Assembly: GCF_000154285.1 (NCBI RefSeq)
Contig: NZ_DS483474.1
Span: forward strand, 186,001 to 250,000
Direction of reading: 5' to 3'
Source of the DNA: Amedibacillus dolichus DSM 3991
GTDB lineage: Bacteria > Bacillota_I > Bacilli_A > Erysipelotrichales > Erysipelotrichaceae
Length of the DNA: 64,000 nucleotides
Positions 41,850 to 49,773 of the stretch are shown here, one piece after another. The notes beneath the pieces were generated by a model, which was not told the DNA's origin, made no database searches, and was given only the letters and a program-made list of their open reading frames with translations. The translations under genes and the position numbers were made by a program. Position 1 is the stretch's first letter. Every line of letters starts with the position of its first letter.

Positions 41850-41893
41850 AAAGGACTGTAACGTATAGAAATAATCTATACATACGGTCCTTT
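41850..41893. terminator. Bidirectional terminator between GNAT and DUF1836 genes
   Basis: AAAGGAC, GTA and GTATAG pair in order with CTATAC, AC and GTCCTTT with small bulges. T- and A-runs lie on both sides. Confidence 0.8.
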
Positions 41894-42443
41894 ATTCTAA
41901 TTCCTTCTTTTTATACATCAATAAGATACGGGTGATAAAATTGGTGGCTAAAGATAAGGTGCTAAGCTTCATTGCCGCATTATTACTTTGAAAGTTTTGA
42001 ATTTCAAGCACCGCATTGCTATCACCGATAAGAATTTGAGCTGTTTTATGAATAGCATTCTCCTGCTCCTCACAAAACATATTATATGCCTCTTTTAAAC
42101 CGCAAATATTGGCTTGTAAATCAATTCCATCACGAATTTCGGAGATTGTTAAAACTTGCTTTAAAAGTGTAATTGCAATCAAATAAGCCAAATGAATGCG
42201 TTGATAGCGTTTTTTTGTCGGTTTCGGTATGATATTAAGCTTTACATAATTATTAACCATAGACGATGTAATTAGATTGCTTTCATCTAAGCAAAGTGGG
42301 TGTAAGTAATTTTTGATTAAGGTAATCAACTGATCCATATAAAGATCAAAGTCGGGCAGCTCCTCCCAACGTGGTAAATGAAAGCTTTGCAAAGCAGCAA
42401 TCTGTTCAAGCTCTGGTTTTGTATTTTCTTCAGTATGGCACAT
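41892..42443 (-). CDS. DUF1836 family protein
   Basis: A 183-residue protein of the DUF1836 family, which has a MerR-like helix-turn-helix (ITSSMVNNYVKLNIIPKPTKKRYQRIHLAYL, about 75-105). A DNA-binding role is likely but no target is known. ATG 42443 follows GGTGAGG; the longer frame lacks such a site. Standing next to degV, it may control that gene. Confidence 0.75.
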   Translation of the reverse strand: MCHTEENTKPELEQIAALQSFHLPRWEELPDFDLYMDQLITLIKNYLHPLCLDESNLITSSMVNNYVKLNIIPKPTKKRYQRIHLAYLIAITLLKQVLTISEIRDGIDLQANICGLKEAYNMFCEEQENAIHKTAQILIGDSNAVLEIQNFQSNNAAMKLSTLSLATNFITRILLMYKKKELE

Positions 42444-42603
42444 ATCCTCACCTCTGTACCATATTATACTTGTTTTTATCGAAATAGACAAGATATAAGG
42501 TAATGTAAATTATTTTATCTAGTTTTAATAACTATATTATTGACTTTTTAAAACTATAATGGTAATCTATGGACAGTTACATAAAGCCTAAAGGAGATTA
42601 ACT

Positions 42604-43437
42604 ATGATACGAATACTTGCAGATACTTCAACCTTATATTCAACCGCAGAGGGTAAAGAGAAAAATATTATCATTACCCCTTTAAGTGTAAGCTTAGATA
42701 ATCAAACGTATCGTGAATTTGATGAAATCAGTAGCAAACAGTTTTTAGAAATGTTAAAAAACGGAAGTATGCCGGTTTCCTCTCAGCCATCAATCGGGGA
42801 TAAAATGGATATTTATGCCAGCTATGAGAATGATGAAATCATTGATTTAACGATTGCTGATGGTTTATCCGGTACATATCAAAGTGCTTGTATGGCAAGA
42901 AGTGAACAGCCACATGCAAAGCATATCCATGTTGTGAACACTACTACACTTTGCGGACCACATCGCTATCTTGTGCAGAAAGCAATCAAATTGGTGGAGC
43001 AGGGTATAGGCTGTGAAGAAATATTAGCGGCTTTGCAGGAAAGCATCAATGACAATATCTCGTTTTTAATTCCACAGGATTATTCCTTTTTAAAGCGCGG
43101 TGGTCGATTGACTCCTGCAGCTGCGGCTTTAGGAGGCTTGTTAAAGCTAGTGGCAATTATGACACAAACAAGCGATGGCAGCCGACTTGAAAAATATGCA
43201 GTAAAACGCACATGGAAGGGCGCAATGGAAGAAATGTTAAAATGCTTTAAAGAGCGAGGTATTAACCAAGATTATTATATATCTGTTGCCCATGCTGATA
43301 ATTTAGAGCGTGCTGAATATGTAAAAAGTATAGTCGAGAAAGAATTACAATGTGAGGTAGAAATACTAGAGTTAAGTCCGGTGTTTATTACACAGGGCGG
43401 ACCAGGCTGTGTAGCCTTACAGGCAATCAAGCGATAA
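42604..43437 (+). CDS. DegV-family fatty-acid-binding protein
   Basis: A 277-residue protein of the DegV/FakB type, which binds fatty acids for the kinase FakA. The N-terminal ILADTSTLYS, the SSQPSIGDKMDIY block and the central LSGTYQSACMA loop are the family markers, and the C-terminal VAHADN and GPGCVAL complete it. A separate FakA is not in the window. AAAGGAG precedes the start. Confidence 0.9.
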   Translation: MIRILADTSTLYSTAEGKEKNIIITPLSVSLDNQTYREFDEISSKQFLEMLKNGSMPVSSQPSIGDKMDIYASYENDEIIDLTIADGLSGTYQSACMARSEQPHAKHIHVVNTTTLCGPHRYLVQKAIKLVEQGIGCEEILAALQESINDNISFLIPQDYSFLKRGGRLTPAAAALGGLLKLVAIMTQTSDGSRLEKYAVKRTWKGAMEEMLKCFKERGINQDYYISVAHADNLERAEYVKSIVEKELQCEVEILELSPVFITQGGPGCVALQAIKR

Positions 43438-43456
43438 TCTCTTTTCATTTTATAAT

Positions 43457-43536
43457 ATATCAAAATAATTCAATATGATGTATTGACAAAATTACGTATT
43501 CTCTCTATGATATACACATCAAAATAATTTGATGTG
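43457..43536 (+). promoter_or_regulatory. Promoter and two ArsR operators
   Basis: TTGACA (43483-43488) and TATGAT (43506-43511) are 17 bases apart. Just after the -10 box a perfect palindrome CACATCAAA-N4-TTTGATGTG covers 43515-43536. A weaker copy ATATCAAA-N4-TTCAATAT (43457-43476) lies upstream of the -35. Both fit an ArsR-type repressor. Confidence 0.85.
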
Positions 43537-43548
43537 AGGAGTGGTGAT

Positions 43549-43854
43549 ATGAATGATTTTACAAAAGATACCAAAATCTTTAAGGCTCTTTGTGATACGA
43601 AACGACTTACTATTTTAGATTACTTAAAGAGTGGAGAAAAATGTGCGTGTGTTTTGATTGAAAACATGAAAATAGGTCAATCTGCTTTATCTTATCACAT
43701 GAAAATACTTTGTGATTCAGGTATTGTTACCACAAGACAAGATGGTAAATGGATACATTATAGCCTAAGTAAAAGTGGAAGTGAGTATGCGTCAAAACGA
43801 TTATTGGAATTAACAACACCAAGTGTTGAAAATCAATCCAATCGTTGCAGATAA
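43549..43854 (+). CDS. arsR: ArsR-family metalloregulator
   Basis: A 101-residue winged-helix repressor. The metal or arsenic site Cys-x-Cys lies in GEKCACVLIENM, corresponding to the ELCVCDL motif of ArsR, and the recognition helix is GQSALSYHMKILCDSGIV. GTGAGGAG precedes ATG 43549. It controls the genes downstream through the repeated ATCAAA-N4-TTTGAT operator. Confidence 0.92.
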   Translation: MNDFTKDTKIFKALCDTKRLTILDYLKSGEKCACVLIENMKIGQSALSYHMKILCDSGIVTTRQDGKWIHYSLSKSGSEYASKRLLELTTPSVENQSNRCR

Positions 43855-43891
43855 AGGTCATCGAAAGATGGCTTTTATATAACAACATCAC

Positions 43892-43907
43892 ATCAAAAAT
43901 ATTTGAT
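43892..43907 (+). promoter_or_regulatory. Third ArsR-type operator before the permease gene
   Basis: ATCAAA-N4-TTTGAT, the same core as upstream of arsR, in the 69-base arsR-permease gap. Confidence 0.75.
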
Positions 43908-43923
43908 ATAAAGAAGGTTTTTT

Positions 43924-44937
43924 TTGAAGCTATTAAATTCAGTATGGTTATTTTTCCAAGATCAGATATTAGGTATGAAATGGTTGAATAGATTAATTGG
44001 CAATGGACTATCATTGCTAGGATTAGATATAGACAATCGACTAGGTGGAAGTATTCAATTCTTCCTATATGATGTAATCAAAATCATAATCTTATTATGT
44101 TTACTGATTTTTACTATTTCATATATTCAAAGCTATTTTCCACCGGAGAGAAGTAAGAAAATTTTAGAGAAATTTCATGGTATAAAAGCCAATATAATAT
44201 CTGCCTTATTAGGAACGGTTACACCCTTTTGTTCCTGTTCATCAATTCCGCTATTTATCGGATTTACAAGTGCAGGCTTACCATTAGGCGTAACTTTTTC
44301 CTTTTTGATTTCTTCTCCTATGGTTGATTTAGGAAGTCTTGTGTTGTTAATGAGCATTTTTGGAGTTAAAGTAGCTATTGCTTATGTAATTGTAGGTTTG
44401 CTAATTGCTGTAATTGGCGGTGATTTAATTGAAAAATTACATATGGAAAGCTATGTGGAGGACTTTGTTAAACACGCGAGCAGTGTAGATATTTATTATT
44501 CATCTTTAACTAAAAAGGAAAGAATACAATATGCAAAAGAACAAACTACAGGAACATTCAAAAAAGTATTTCCATATATTTTGCTTGGAGTAGGTATCGG
44601 GGCAATTATTCATAACTGGATACCTAAAACATGGATTGAAGGTATATTAGGAAGTAATAATCCATTTGGCGTTATCTTAGCTACTCTTGTCGGAGTTCCT
44701 ATGTATGCTGATATTTTCGGAACCATTCCGGTTGCTGAAGCATTACTTGCAAAAGGTGCTTTGCTAGGAACAGTTCTTTCGTTCATGATAGCAGTAACAA
44801 CACTTAGCTTACCATCGTTAATTATGCTTAAAAAGGCAGTAAAGCCTAAATTATTGATTTTATTTATTACAATTTGCACGTTTGGTATCATTATTGTAGG
44901 TTATCTCTTTAATATTTTTAGTACGATATTTATTTAA
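43924..44937 (+). CDS. ArsP-type (DUF318) permease
   Basis: A 337-residue membrane protein with about eight helices. The conserved cysteine segment TPFCSCSSIPLFIGF is the hallmark of the ArsP/DUF318 permeases, which export trivalent organoarsenicals; some members have other metal substrates. The start is TTG at 43924, with AGAAGG six bases upstream; ATG 43978 is an alternative. It lies between arsR and a thioredoxin-like gene. Confidence 0.85.
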   Translation: MKLLNSVWLFFQDQILGMKWLNRLIGNGLSLLGLDIDNRLGGSIQFFLYDVIKIIILLCLLIFTISYIQSYFPPERSKKILEKFHGIKANIISALLGTVTPFCSCSSIPLFIGFTSAGLPLGVTFSFLISSPMVDLGSLVLLMSIFGVKVAIAYVIVGLLIAVIGGDLIEKLHMESYVEDFVKHASSVDIYYSSLTKKERIQYAKEQTTGTFKKVFPYILLGVGIGAIIHNWIPKTWIEGILGSNNPFGVILATLVGVPMYADIFGTIPVAEALLAKGALLGTVLSFMIAVTTLSLPSLIMLKKAVKPKLLILFITICTFGIIIVGYLFNIFSTIFI

Positions 44938-44953
44938 AAGGAGCGAATAAGAA

Positions 44954-45286
44954 ATGAAATTATTTGGAAAGAAAAAAGAAACAACGTCATGCTGCTGTGG
45001 TGGAGATTGTACATCAGAAATAATGCAAAATGCAGAAAATAAGAAACAAGAAAAAGATATCAAAATACTAGGTTCTGGTTGTGCAAAATGCATGGAATTA
45101 GAAAAAGCAACAAGAACAGCAATATCTGAACTTCAATTAGACTATGAAATTGAGCATGTTACAAATTATGTAGAAATTGCCAGTTACGGTGTAATGTCTA
45201 CACCTGCATTGGTATTTAATGGAGAAGTTTTATCCTATGGAAAAGTATTAAGTGTAGAAGAAGTTAAAGTACTATTGAGAAAATAA
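44954..45286 (+). CDS. Small thioredoxin-like redox protein with Cys-rich N-terminus
   Basis: A 110-residue protein. The C-terminal 75 residues are the MTH895-type thioredoxin-like fold with the active site GSGCAKCMELE and the cis-Pro loop MSTPALVFNGE. Ahead of this is a cysteine cluster TTSCCCGGDCTSE (about residues 10-22), a possible extra metal site. In arsenic operons such proteins probably supply electrons or pass metal to the permease. AAGGAG precedes the ATG. Confidence 0.85.
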   Translation: MKLFGKKKETTSCCCGGDCTSEIMQNAENKKQEKDIKILGSGCAKCMELEKATRTAISELQLDYEIEHVTNYVEIASYGVMSTPALVFNGEVLSYGKVLSVEEVKVLLRK

Positions 45287-45315
45287 TAAAATAAAGAAAG
45301 GAAGGTGATTCATTT

Positions 45316-45723
45316 ATGAAAAAGCCTAAAGTAGCATTTATCTGTGTTCATAATTCTTGTCGTAGTCAAATTGCGGAAGCATTGGGCAAGCATCTTTCTT
45401 CAAATGTTTTTGAGAGTTATTCCGCAGGCACAGAAACAAAACCACAAATCAATCAAGATGCAGTTCGTTTAATGAAAAAAATGTATCAGATAGATATGGA
45501 ACAAACACAGTATTCTAAGCTGTTATCAGAAATACCGCAAGTAGATATTGTGATAACAATGGGGTGCAATGTAAACTGTCCTAATATACCTTGTAGTTAT
45601 CGAGAGGATTGGGGATTAGCAGATCCTAGTGGGAAAAATGATATTGTATTTGAAAAAACGATTCATGCGATTTATAAGAAAATAATGGCATTAACTGAAA
45701 GGATAACTAGTAATAAAATGTAG
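45316..45723 (+). CDS. arsC: Arsenate reductase, thioredoxin-coupled (LMW-PTP fold)
   Basis: A 135-residue enzyme that reduces arsenate to arsenite. The P-loop is Cys10-VHNS-Cys15-Arg16, and the redox cysteines are around Cys84 and Cys88/Cys93 in MGCNVNCPNIPC, with Asp103 in ADPSG. It is the last gene of the arsR-arsP-trx-arsC operon. AAGGAAGG precedes the start. Confidence 0.93.
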   Translation: MKKPKVAFICVHNSCRSQIAEALGKHLSSNVFESYSAGTETKPQINQDAVRLMKKMYQIDMEQTQYSKLLSEIPQVDIVITMGCNVNCPNIPCSYREDWGLADPSGKNDIVFEKTIHAIYKKIMALTERITSNKM

Positions 45724-45842
45724 GAATAGTACTTTATTTTAAATTGATAAGATATGCGAGATGTTTCTATTATCCAAAGCTGAAAATCTATCGTTTATTA
45801 TCAACCTGATATGATATACTAAAGAAAATAGGAGTTGGTAAT

Positions 45843-47084
45843 GTGGCAAAATATGTTTTGATGAATAAAGATACGGAGGTCATGGTAGTAGAGCAAGATG
45901 ATAAAACTTATAAATTCATAGCAATTTTAGAGTTGATAAATACCGCTTATGCTCCATTCGTGATAAAAAATGCTATCGCTTCTTTTCCGGAAAAAACATT
46001 AGATAAAATCAATCAATGGTTTCGATATAGAATCATACCCAATTCAAGAGAGAATAAGTATGAATTGTTAAAGAATATTGATGTAGAGAGTAGTGAAGAA
46101 TTGGCAAATAAGCATTTTGCTTTATCCTTATCAGATCAATATTGGTTAAAGCCTATCCATAGCTCTATTACTTGGAAAAATATAAATTACTTTACAAATG
46201 ATTATGACAGTCATGAATTTTTTGATGCAAATTATGGAAATAATGCATACATTACTTTAACTAAAAAAATTACCACTGCTCTAAGTAGTTTAGAAACTCC
46301 TAATAATACGACTGGAGGACAATTAAAAAAGGCATGGATTAAAATCAATGGAGAAAATTATTTATATAAAGCAAGTGCATCACTTTATAATTTTGATCCG
46401 ATCAATGAAGTAATAGCATCTATGATCTGTGAGATATTAGAAGTACCTTACATACCTTATGAATTAAAAACAATCCAAAATAAAAGACAAAATACGTTGG
46501 TCAGTGTATGTAAATGTATTATCAATGAGAATCAAGAAATTATACCGGCGTATGAGTTGATTGAACATAATCAGAAGTTAAGCGGAACTTTTCAAGATTA
46601 TTATATCTATTTAGATGAATTGGAAAAACATAATATCCCAAGAGCAGAGGAATATTTACAGAAGATGTTTATGCTGGATTATATCATGTTGAATGAAGAC
46701 AGACATTTAACTAATTTTGGTATTATTCGCAATGTAGAAACCTTAGAATGGGAGAGTATTTGTCCTATATTTGATACCGGAAGAAGCAATAATACAAATA
46801 TTTCCGAACCCTATTGGGATTGGAACGAAGGAGAAGTTAAATGCTTTACAGATCATTTTATAACAAGTGAGACTTTATTAGAATTATTCACAATACCACT
46901 TAGAACAGAACAGTTTGAAAAATTAAAAGCTGTAAGCCAAGAGTTTAAGCATTTATTATTCCAATATCAAACATATACCAAACTTTTTGATGAACAAATC
47001 GAAAAAATAGCAAAGGGCTTTGAAACAAGAATGGAATTGTTCTATAGGAAAATGAGAGAAAAGGGCTTGCTTATAGAAGAATAG
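45843..47084 (+). CDS. HipA-like Ser/Thr kinase-fold protein, solitary
   Basis: A 413-residue protein. The C-terminal two thirds have a HipA-type kinase layout: Lys176 in NYLYKA as the ATP lysine, Asp286-Arg-His...Asn291 in NEDRHLTNFG as the catalytic loop, and Asp311 in IFDTGRS as the metal-binding DFG equivalent. The N-terminal part (about 1-110) with FALSLSDQYWLKP is typical of this branch, not of classical HipA. No hipB-like antitoxin gene is adjacent. GTG 45843 is used with GGAG eight bases upstream. Confidence 0.7.
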   Translation: MAKYVLMNKDTEVMVVEQDDKTYKFIAILELINTAYAPFVIKNAIASFPEKTLDKINQWFRYRIIPNSRENKYELLKNIDVESSEELANKHFALSLSDQYWLKPIHSSITWKNINYFTNDYDSHEFFDANYGNNAYITLTKKITTALSSLETPNNTTGGQLKKAWIKINGENYLYKASASLYNFDPINEVIASMICEILEVPYIPYELKTIQNKRQNTLVSVCKCIINENQEIIPAYELIEHNQKLSGTFQDYYIYLDELEKHNIPRAEEYLQKMFMLDYIMLNEDRHLTNFGIIRNVETLEWESICPIFDTGRSNNTNISEPYWDWNEGEVKCFTDHFITSETLLELFTIPLRTEQFEKLKAVSQEFKHLLFQYQTYTKLFDEQIEKIAKGFETRMELFYRKMREKGLLIEE

Positions 47085-47106
47085 CTATCTACTTTAACAT
47101 ACAGTC

Positions 47107-47172
47107 TTTTAATCTTATTTTAATAAGATCTATCTTACTTTAATCCTACTTTTATTTCTATTATTTTATAAT
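47107..47172 (+). promoter_or_regulatory. Promoter and repeated operator shared with kdpFABC
   Basis: TTTTAAT-N4-TTTTAAT (47107-47124) is followed by TTTAATCCT-AC-TTTTAT (47139-47155). Eleven bases later lies a TATAAT -10 box (47167-47172), and no -35 consensus is present. The same elements with the same 11-base gap stand before kdpF. An activator such as KdpE is the likely ligand. Confidence 0.7.
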
Positions 47173-47196
47173 AATAGTGTAAGGAGGAATTAGAGT

Positions 47197-47409
47197 ATGA
47201 ACCATTCTATATCATTACATAGCTTTCATTTAGCAATGAAGCACTTTCTAACCTCAAGATTGTTTTCTATGGAGCTTTATTTCAGAAAGCATGAAACACT
47301 GTTTATCTTATCTTCCTTTATAATTTTACCGATGATAAGCCTTTTCCTATTATTTATCATCGTTTCTGTTCTGATGCTTCCCATTGCCTGCATATTGGAA
47401 CTGTTATAA
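47197..47409 (+). CDS. Small membrane protein, probable Kdp-regulon member
   Basis: A 70-residue protein with a basic N-terminus and one long hydrophobic helix (about 35-68). I recognise no family. AAGGAGG stands nine bases before the ATG. Its promoter has the repeat block found before kdpF, and it lies next to kdpD-N, so a link with potassium starvation is inferred. A terminator at 47459 ends the transcript. Confidence 0.6.
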   Translation: MNHSISLHSFHLAMKHFLTSRLFSMELYFRKHETLFILSSFIILPMISLFLLFIIVSVLMLPIACILELL

Positions 47410-47458
47410 GCGGAATATAAAAATAAGTAGCAATTAAATAGAAAATCAAAAATACATT

Positions 47459-47485
47459 AAAGACACCGCAAGGTGTCTTTTATTA
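47459..47485. terminator. Bidirectional terminator
   Basis: AAAGACACC and GGTGTCTTT around GCAA, followed by TATT. It separates the small membrane gene from kdpD-N. Confidence 0.85.
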
Positions 47486-47498
47486 AGGTATTAAGCTG

Positions 47499-49388
47499 TC
47501 ATTGTTGTGCAATCGAACTCATCGCAAGTGCTGTTTCATTAAGTATTGCCTTTAATAAATTCTTCTCAAAAGGTAATAGATCATTGCTTGTATTGATCCT
47601 AATGCCGACAACTCCATAGACACAGCTGCCTTTACGAATGGCAAGATACAAAGCCTTAGAATGTGATAATGTGTTTGTGGTCGCACCGGCATTTTTATTA
47701 TTTGTAAATACCCATTTAGCAACTGCTATTTCTTCAATACTGGTTAGCTGCTCTTTAATAGCGGGGAAATCACAAGCCTTATATAAAACACCATCTTGTA
47801 ACTCCTGATGCTTGACAGGATAAAAGATAATCGGACGATGCAGCAGCTGAAAGAGCTGATAACAGGTTTCCTCCATAATTTCATGATAGGTATTTAATAC
47901 CTGCAAGCGCTGACTTGTTTGTAAGATGACCTCCATACTATGCGCATGCAAGGAGGCAAGCATTTTTTCCTTCTTTAAGCGATGTCCCATCATACTAATG
48001 GAAAGCGAAACGATCATCATAACCAAAAACATAATCGGATACTCTTTGGAATCCATCAGCAAGGAAAAGCGTGGTTCAACAAAGAAAATATCAATCAATA
48101 ACAAGGACAGGAATGTAGCGATAAGATTATACAACGGATAAAAGGTCATCATACCGATGAAACAGGAAGCAAGCACATATAGCAAAACGATACTTGTAAT
48201 ATGTACATGAAAGGAATCAAGAAATATGGCAAACAATGTCGTTACCAATAGAACGGTGATAGTAATAATCGCTTCCTGCATATTGAATTTGGATTTTAAG
48301 AGCGTACGGTACTTTTTTTTCATTGCGCCGGATTGCTGATCGGGAATAATATAAATCTCGATTTCCGGTGCCAGTTTGGATAGCTGATCGACAAGCGTTG
48401 TTTTACGAAAGATGGAGGGCTTTTGATAAGAGCGTCCTAAAACAAGCTTGGATACATGGGCATTTTTAGCATATTGACTGATTTGATAAGCAATATCATC
48501 ACCATAGGTAGAAACGATATCTGCTTTGAGATGACGAGCAAGCTCTAGGTTTGCTTGCAGTTGATTTTTTGCCTTTTGTGTAATCCAATCCGCTTGGGAG
48601 GTTTCCACATACAAAGCTGTAAAATCCGCATGAAAGGCTTGTACCATACGAGCAGCTGTACGAATCACCTTTTGATTGGTAGGGGAAGCGCCTAAACATA
48701 CCATGATATGCTCCTTACTAAATGCTTTGTTCGCAGTAGAAGTTATCAGATTGATTCGATCGGCACATCGTCGCATGGCGATTTCTCTTAACGCAATAAG
48801 ATTATCTCTAACAAAGAAATTTTCCAAAGCCCGTTTGGTTTGATTCTTATGATAAATCTTTCCATCTTTTAAACGTTGGATTAAATCATCAACCTCAATA
48901 TCCACAAGTTTTACATCATCGGCATCATCAAAGATATGATCCGGTATTCTTTCATTCACCTGAATGCGTGTAATCATCGCAACGGTATCATGCAAACTTT
49001 CCAAGTGCTGAACATTGATCGTAGTGTAAACATCAATTCCTGCCCGCAGCAGTTCTTCAATATCACTATATCGTTTTTTATGCCGCGATCCGATTGCATT
49101 GGTATGTGCCAGCTCATCAACAAGGATAAGCTTTGGGTGGCGTTGTAAAGCCAAATCCAGATCCAATTCATAAAAGCGATGTTTTTTATACAGTATTTCT
49201 TTTTTATCTAATTGTTCTAAGCCATCAATCAAGGAAATTGTTTCCTTACGATCATGAGGCTCGATATAACCAATGACGACATCGACACCTTCCTGCGCTT
49301 TTTCATGTGCTTCCTTTAACATACTATATGTTTTTCCCACACCTGCGCAATATCCGAAAAATATTTTTAATCTTCCTTTTCTTTGCAT
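47499..49388 (-). CDS. kdpD: KdpD sensor half without kinase domain
   Basis: A 629-residue protein with the input half of KdpD: KdpD N-terminal domain (about 1-210, Walker A FGYCAGVGKT at 11-20), a universal-stress-protein domain (about 225-350), four DUF4118 helices (about 375-475) and a GAF domain (about 495-625). It ends just where the dimerisation and histidine kinase domains should begin (ALAMSSIAQQ). The end is a clean stop, not a frameshift. Truncated N-terminal KdpD proteins are known from cyanobacteria and Deinococcus. A second gene (55058) supplies the missing kinase. Confidence 0.9.
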   Translation of the reverse strand: MQRKGRLKIFFGYCAGVGKTYSMLKEAHEKAQEGVDVVIGYIEPHDRKETISLIDGLEQLDKKEILYKKHRFYELDLDLALQRHPKLILVDELAHTNAIGSRHKKRYSDIEELLRAGIDVYTTINVQHLESLHDTVAMITRIQVNERIPDHIFDDADDVKLVDIEVDDLIQRLKDGKIYHKNQTKRALENFFVRDNLIALREIAMRRCADRINLITSTANKAFSKEHIMVCLGASPTNQKVIRTAARMVQAFHADFTALYVETSQADWITQKAKNQLQANLELARHLKADIVSTYGDDIAYQISQYAKNAHVSKLVLGRSYQKPSIFRKTTLVDQLSKLAPEIEIYIIPDQQSGAMKKKYRTLLKSKFNMQEAIITITVLLVTTLFAIFLDSFHVHITSIVLLYVLASCFIGMMTFYPLYNLIATFLSLLLIDIFFVEPRFSLLMDSKEYPIMFLVMMIVSLSISMMGHRLKKEKMLASLHAHSMEVILQTSQRLQVLNTYHEIMEETCYQLFQLLHRPIIFYPVKHQELQDGVLYKACDFPAIKEQLTSIEEIAVAKWVFTNNKNAGATTNTLSHSKALYLAIRKGSCVYGVVGIRINTSNDLLPFEKNLLKAILNETALAMSSIAQQ

Positions 49389-49458
49389 GCTCTCAACCTT
49401 CCTTATATACCTCTTATTTTACACGAAGGAAATAAAACCAAAAGCAAGAGGGTATCAA

Positions 49459-49525
49459 TTTTAATGCGATTTTAATATTCCATGACTTTCTTTTAATCCT
49501 GTTTTTATATCCTCTGATTTAGAAT
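49459..49525 (+). promoter_or_regulatory. kdpFABC promoter with repeated operator
   Basis: TTTTAAT-N4-TTTTAAT (49459-49476) and TTTAATCCT-GT-TTTTAT (49492-49508), then 11 bases to a TAGAAT -10 box (49520-49525). The -35 region is occupied by the repeat and has no consensus, which fits activation by KdpE. Confidence 0.75.
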
Positions 49526-49568
49526 TGATGCAACCTATGAAAGCAGTAGGTATAAGGGAGGAAAGCTT

Positions 49569-49667
49569 ATGACATTGATGGATCTTTGCATGCTTGCCAT
49601 GCTTGCGGTTTCGTTTCTCGCCATGCTTGGCTTTGTAAGCTATGTAGATAAAATTATTAAAAAGTAG
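49569..49667 (+). CDS. 32-residue membrane micro-protein before kdpF
   Basis: A short ORF MTLMDLCMLAMLAVSFLAML... ending VDKIIKK, preceded by GGGAGGAAAGC. It is almost entirely one membrane helix with a basic C-terminal end. It is followed 12 bases later by kdpF with its own AGGAGG. It resembles no known Kdp subunit and may modulate the pump or its sensor. Confidence 0.6.
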   Translation: MTLMDLCMLAMLAVSFLAMLGFVSYVDKIIKK

Positions 49668-49679
49668 GAGGTCATAGCT

Positions 49680-49757
49680 ATGTGGATATTAGGTGTCGTT
49701 ATTGTATTGTTAGCTGCTTACTTAGTATATGCGCTAATCAATCCTGAGAAATTTTAA
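49680..49757 (+). CDS. kdpF: Kdp potassium ATPase subunit F
   Basis: A 25-residue single-helix peptide, MWILGVVIVLLAAYLVYALI then NPEKF. The YLxYALxxPEKF end is the KdpF signature. KdpF stabilises the KdpABC complex. AGGAGG stands eight bases upstream, and kdpA follows after 16 bases. Confidence 0.93.
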   Translation: MWILGVVIVLLAAYLVYALINPEKF

Positions 49758-49773
49758 CTGAGGGAGGAATATT

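Noticed and set aside
45841-45861. ATG at 45841 as start of the HipA-like gene
   Set aside because: It is out of frame and hits a stop after six codons; the GTG two bases later opens the full frame.
47197-47409. 70-residue protein as a second KdpF
   Set aside because: It is too long and lacks the PEKF-type end; the true kdpF lies at 49680.
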